64,000 nucleotides of DNA from an uncultured Lachnospiraceae bacterium (GTDB lineage: Bacteria > Bacillota > Clostridia > Lachnospirales > Lachnospiraceae): positions 1-64,000 of the forward strand of contig CAKRJT010000005.1 in the NCBI GenBank assembly GCA_934351925.1, read 5' to 3'. Positions 61,592 to 64,000 of the stretch are shown one piece after another; the first letter of the stretch is position 1, and each line of letters starts with the position of its first letter. A program made the translations under genes and the position numbers. The notes under the pieces were generated by a model. That model was not told the DNA's origin, did not search any database, and worked only from the letters and a program-made list of their open reading frames with translations.

Positions 61592-62353
61592 ATGGAAGAA
61601 AATAAATCATTAGATGATGTGATTATAGAAGTTAATAATGTGTCGCGCTGCTTTAATCTCGCGAGGGAGAGAGTCGACAGCCTCAAGGAGTACATTGTGA
61701 GAAAGCTCAAGGGCAATCTTCATTTTGATGAGTTCTGGGCTCTGAATGATGTGTCCTTCAAGGTAAGACGCGGCGAGTCAATAGGGCTTATCGGCTTAAA
61801 CGGAAGTGGTAAGAGTACCATGCTTAAGGTGATTGCCGGGGTGTTAAAGCCGACGGGAGGAAGTGTCAGGGTATCGGGAAGTGTTGCACCGCTCATTGAG
61901 CTCGGTGCAGGCTTCGACTCAGATCTTACTGCGCGTGAGAATATATTTCTTAACGGCGCACTGCTCGGACATTCTAGGGCGGTGATGCGCGGTTTTTATG
62001 ATGATATAGTGGAGTTTGCCGAGCTTGCGGATTTCATGGATGTTCCGGTTAAGAATTTCTCGTCCGGAATGACCTCGAGACTGGCATTTTCCATTGCGAC
62101 AATCGGAAAGCCGGATATTCTCATTGTAGATGAGGTTCTCGCGGTCGGCGATTCAAAGTTCCAGCAGAAATGTATAGACCGTATTCAGGATATGATGAGA
62201 CAGGGAACGACAGTGCTCTTTGTATCCCACAGCATAGAACAGGTAAAACTTGTGTGCAACAAGGTAGTATGGCTTGAGCATGGAAAGCTCAGGGCTTACG
62301 GCGGTACCATGGAGATATGTGAACAGTATGAAGAACTGTATGGCGGCAGATAA
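61592..62353 (+). CDS. Polysaccharide ABC exporter ATP-binding protein
   Basis: A 253-residue ABC ATPase of the Wzt/TagH group: Walker A GLNGSGKST (68-76), the group-specific APLIELGAGFDSDLTARENIFLNGALLG, signature FSSGMTSRLAFSIA, Walker B ILIVDEVLAVGD and the switch His in FVSHSIEQV. It lacks the C-terminal sugar-binding domain of long Wzt proteins, so export probably does not depend on a cap-sugar signal. It drives the permease upstream. Confidence 0.93.
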   Translation: MEENKSLDDVIIEVNNVSRCFNLARERVDSLKEYIVRKLKGNLHFDEFWALNDVSFKVRRGESIGLIGLNGSGKSTMLKVIAGVLKPTGGSVRVSGSVAPLIELGAGFDSDLTARENIFLNGALLGHSRAVMRGFYDDIVEFAELADFMDVPVKNFSSGMTSRLAFSIATIGKPDILIVDEVLAVGDSKFQQKCIDRIQDMMRQGTTVLFVSHSIEQVKLVCNKVVWLEHGKLRAYGGTMEICEQYEELYGGR

Positions 62354-62374
62354 TAGTAAAGGATGGATGGGAAT

Positions 62375-62578
62375 ATGAAGTATATAAAGAGAATAGTGCT
62401 TGCAGTAGTGTATGTTGTGTTTGCATATTTTTATGCGCTTCTTCCCGAATTTCATGTGAAGGGCGGCTTAGCTGTGAGTGTCAGCCCTTTTAATTTAGAG
62501 ACATTTATTATGATGTTGTTTATAGGTGTGTATTTGACAGCGTTCTGGATAATTATTAACAGGCTGTTTAGAAATTAG
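62375..62578 (+). CDS. Small two-span membrane protein in the polysaccharide locus
   Basis: A 67-residue protein with two hydrophobic segments (about 7-22 and 44-62) and a basic start (MKYIKR). It lies 21 bases after the ATPase gene and 15 before the large glycosyltransferase. An upstream ATG (62363) is too near its AAGG site. I do not recognise a family. Confidence 0.6.
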   Translation: MKYIKRIVLAVVYVVFAYFYALLPEFHVKGGLAVSVSPFNLETFIMMLFIGVYLTAFWIIINRLFRN

Positions 62579-62593
62579 GGCACGCGCTCGGAA

Positions 62594-64000
62594 ATGGGGA
62601 AGAGCTTGGATAATTTTATTTTTATTTATAAAAAAAGAATAGATTTAAAGAACAGTGACAGGCTTATCATCCAGACAGGCTCATGTAAGGCTTACATGGA
62701 GGATGTTAAGGCTGTTTCCTACGTTAATGGAGTGGAAACTCCTGTGGATATTGTGGAAAATGTGCATACTCCGCTTCTTTTTGTGTATAAAAACGCTGAA
62801 CCGGAGTTCGATGGTGAACATAATTTCTGTATTGATCTGCCAAAGAAGGTTGACAGTGTAAAAGTGATTTTCACAAAAGATACTTATCCGTCCGGAACTC
62901 AGGAGATTTATATATCAGGAAAGCAGATTGAGTATCTCAGAAATATGATAGAGGTAAACCTCATCGGGGTCCAGGTGGACAAAAAATCGGGAAAGATAAA
63001 GGTGACAGGCTGGGCTGAGGCGGCGCGTGAGCCGCAGCTTTGTGCCTATTCGGGAAACCGGAGGCTTGATGCCGAGATAAAATTCTTTACGAGAGCCGAC
63101 ATGGTGAACCGCTATTTTCCGGGTGAACTTAACAAGCTGTGCGGCTTTGAGATGCTCGTTGAGGACGATGGCGGGAAAAGGTTGAAGATTACAACGGAGT
63201 GCGATGGAAGGCACGGCAGTGTGAGCGTTCTGGTCGACAGGGACGACGACGAGAGACGGCAGCGTGTTGTGGGAGTCGGAGGCAGACGAAACGACTATTT
63301 CACAAGGGCAAGGGATTATATCGCTCTGTATGGGATGAAGCGTTTCATGGTAAAGGTCTGCGGAAAGCTTACCGGAAAGGCAAAGAGGCAGACACACGAC
63401 TATTTCAGTAAGATAAATCCTGATGAGAAGAGGCTTGACGAGCAGAGAAGCTATCAGTTTGACTTCAGACCTAAGTTCTCAATTCTGATACCTATATACC
63501 GCCCAAATGAGAAATTTTTCAGGCTGATGCTCGAGTCCGTGGTGAACCAGACCTACGACAACTGGCAGATATGTCTGGCGGACGGAGGCGGTGAGGGTTA
63601 CACGGTCGAGAAGGTGGTTCAGCCGTATATTGACCGCTTTGGAGCTGACAGGGTGCGCTATGTGAAGCTTACGGACAATCTTGGAATTGCACAGAACACC
63701 AACGCTGCGCTGCACCTTGCGGACGGCGACTATATCGTGTTCGGTGACCATGACGATGAGCTTCATCCGACGGCATTTTTTGAGTGCATGAGGGAAATTG
63801 AGCGTTTTCCTGACGCGGACATGCTCTATTCTGACGAGGACAAGATAATCGAAGATACTGGAAAACATACCGAGGCACATTTTAAATCCGACCTGAATAT
63901 TGAACTTTTAAGGTGCAACAACTATATCTGTCATCTCTGTGTGGTAAAGAGAAGCCTTGTTGACAAGGTGGGTGAACTAAGAGGTGAGTACAATGGCTCA
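62594..64000 (+). CDS. Large family 2 glycosyltransferase, 3' end outside window
   Basis: The frame is open from ATG 62594 to the last base (469 codons, no stop). Residues about 1-290 are a mixed region with beta-rich character (LIIQTGSCKAYMEDVKAVSY; IDLPKKVDSVKVIFTKD; IKVTGWAEAAREPQLCAYSGN), perhaps a carbohydrate-binding part. Residues about 295-469 are a GT-A domain: SILIPIYRPNEKFFRLMLESVVNQTYDNWQ, the LADGGG and GDHDDEL acidic lines, and LYSDEDKI. TTG 62606, with GGGGAAG before it, is another possible start. It is probably a glycan chain-building enzyme of the rhamnan-type locus. The C-terminus is not seen. Confidence 0.85.
   Translation, partial: MGKSLDNFIFIYKKRIDLKNSDRLIIQTGSCKAYMEDVKAVSYVNGVETPVDIVENVHTPLLFVYKNAEPEFDGEHNFCIDLPKKVDSVKVIFTKDTYPSGTQEIYISGKQIEYLRNMIEVNLIGVQVDKKSGKIKVTGWAEAAREPQLCAYSGNRRLDAEIKFFTRADMVNRYFPGELNKLCGFEMLVEDDGGKRLKITTECDGRHGSVSVLVDRDDDERRQRVVGVGGRRNDYFTRARDYIALYGMKRFMVKVCGKLTGKAKRQTHDYFSKINPDEKRLDEQRSYQFDFRPKFSILIPIYRPNEKFFRLMLESVVNQTYDNWQICLADGGGEGYTVEKVVQPYIDRFGADRVRYVKLTDNLGIAQNTNAALHLADGDYIVFGDHDDELHPTAFFECMREIERFPDADMLYSDEDKIIEDTGKHTEAHFKSDLNIELLRCNNYICHLCVVKRSLVDKVGELRGEYNGS

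Overview
The window looks like chromosome of a gut-type Lachnospiraceae (Firmicutes, Clostridia), close in style to Roseburia, Coprococcus, Lachnospira or Butyrivibrio. The signs are strong AGGAGG-type ribosome sites, sigma-A promoters, Gram-positive lipoproteins, LytTR and GHKL regulators, InlB-type repeat surface proteins, CdaA/CdaR and LCP proteins, and a family-typical HD-domain remnant. The genus is an inference. I saw no rRNA, tRNA, complete insertion sequence, prophage or CRISPR array.

Layout. 1-1550: 3' part of a TetR regulator, an alpha/beta hydrolase and a small membrane protein. 1550-7400: a broken lipoprotein remnant, then a solute-binding lipoprotein, a hybrid sensor kinase and an HPt protein. 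7471-8373: a soluble protein that reads as a MotA cytoplasmic segment joined to a FliG C-terminal domain, with no other motility gene nearby. 8557-9912: hisS. 10024-13941: a second solute-binding lipoprotein/hybrid kinase pair and an EamA transporter. 13942-15938: an AgrC/AgrA-like pair on the minus strand, divergent from a giant 2831-residue InlB-repeat surface protein (16154-24649), which is followed by a small S8 protease. 25588-40959: mostly housekeeping and metabolic genes (zinc-ribbon protein, trpB2, NSS transporter, TPR-GGDEF protein, pgi, uracil permease, MerR, glutaredoxin-like protein, amidohydrolase, NYN protein, MalY/PatB lyase, ferritin-like protein). 40960-41183: three 59-bp hairpin repeats and a terminator. 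41229-47729: tandem hemerythrin, DUF1275, tcdA, an HD-protein remnant, an lrgA-lrgB-fadR operon with two matching operators, and a sodium:alanine symporter.

48816-64000 is a long plus-strand block. It starts with an Ig-like membrane protein and two unknown membrane proteins, then the c-di-AMP pair cdaA-cdaR. An 18-bp tandem repeat follows. The block continues as a rhamnose-type surface polysaccharide locus: rhamnosyltransferase-like GT2, WcaJ-like initiating transferase, LCP ligase, DUF2142 membrane protein, rfbD, a deleted rfbB remnant, an ABC export permease and ATPase, a small membrane protein, and a large GT2 that runs off the window end.

How the genes may work together. Two kinase modules pair a surface lipoprotein with a two-membrane-span hybrid kinase and have no ABC transporter, so the lipoprotein may be the signal input. 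Both bacterial cyclic dinucleotide systems are represented (a GGDEF protein and CdaA). The polysaccharide locus contains an initiating transferase, glycosyltransferases, an ABC exporter and a wall ligase, which fits a wall-linked rhamnan-like glycan.
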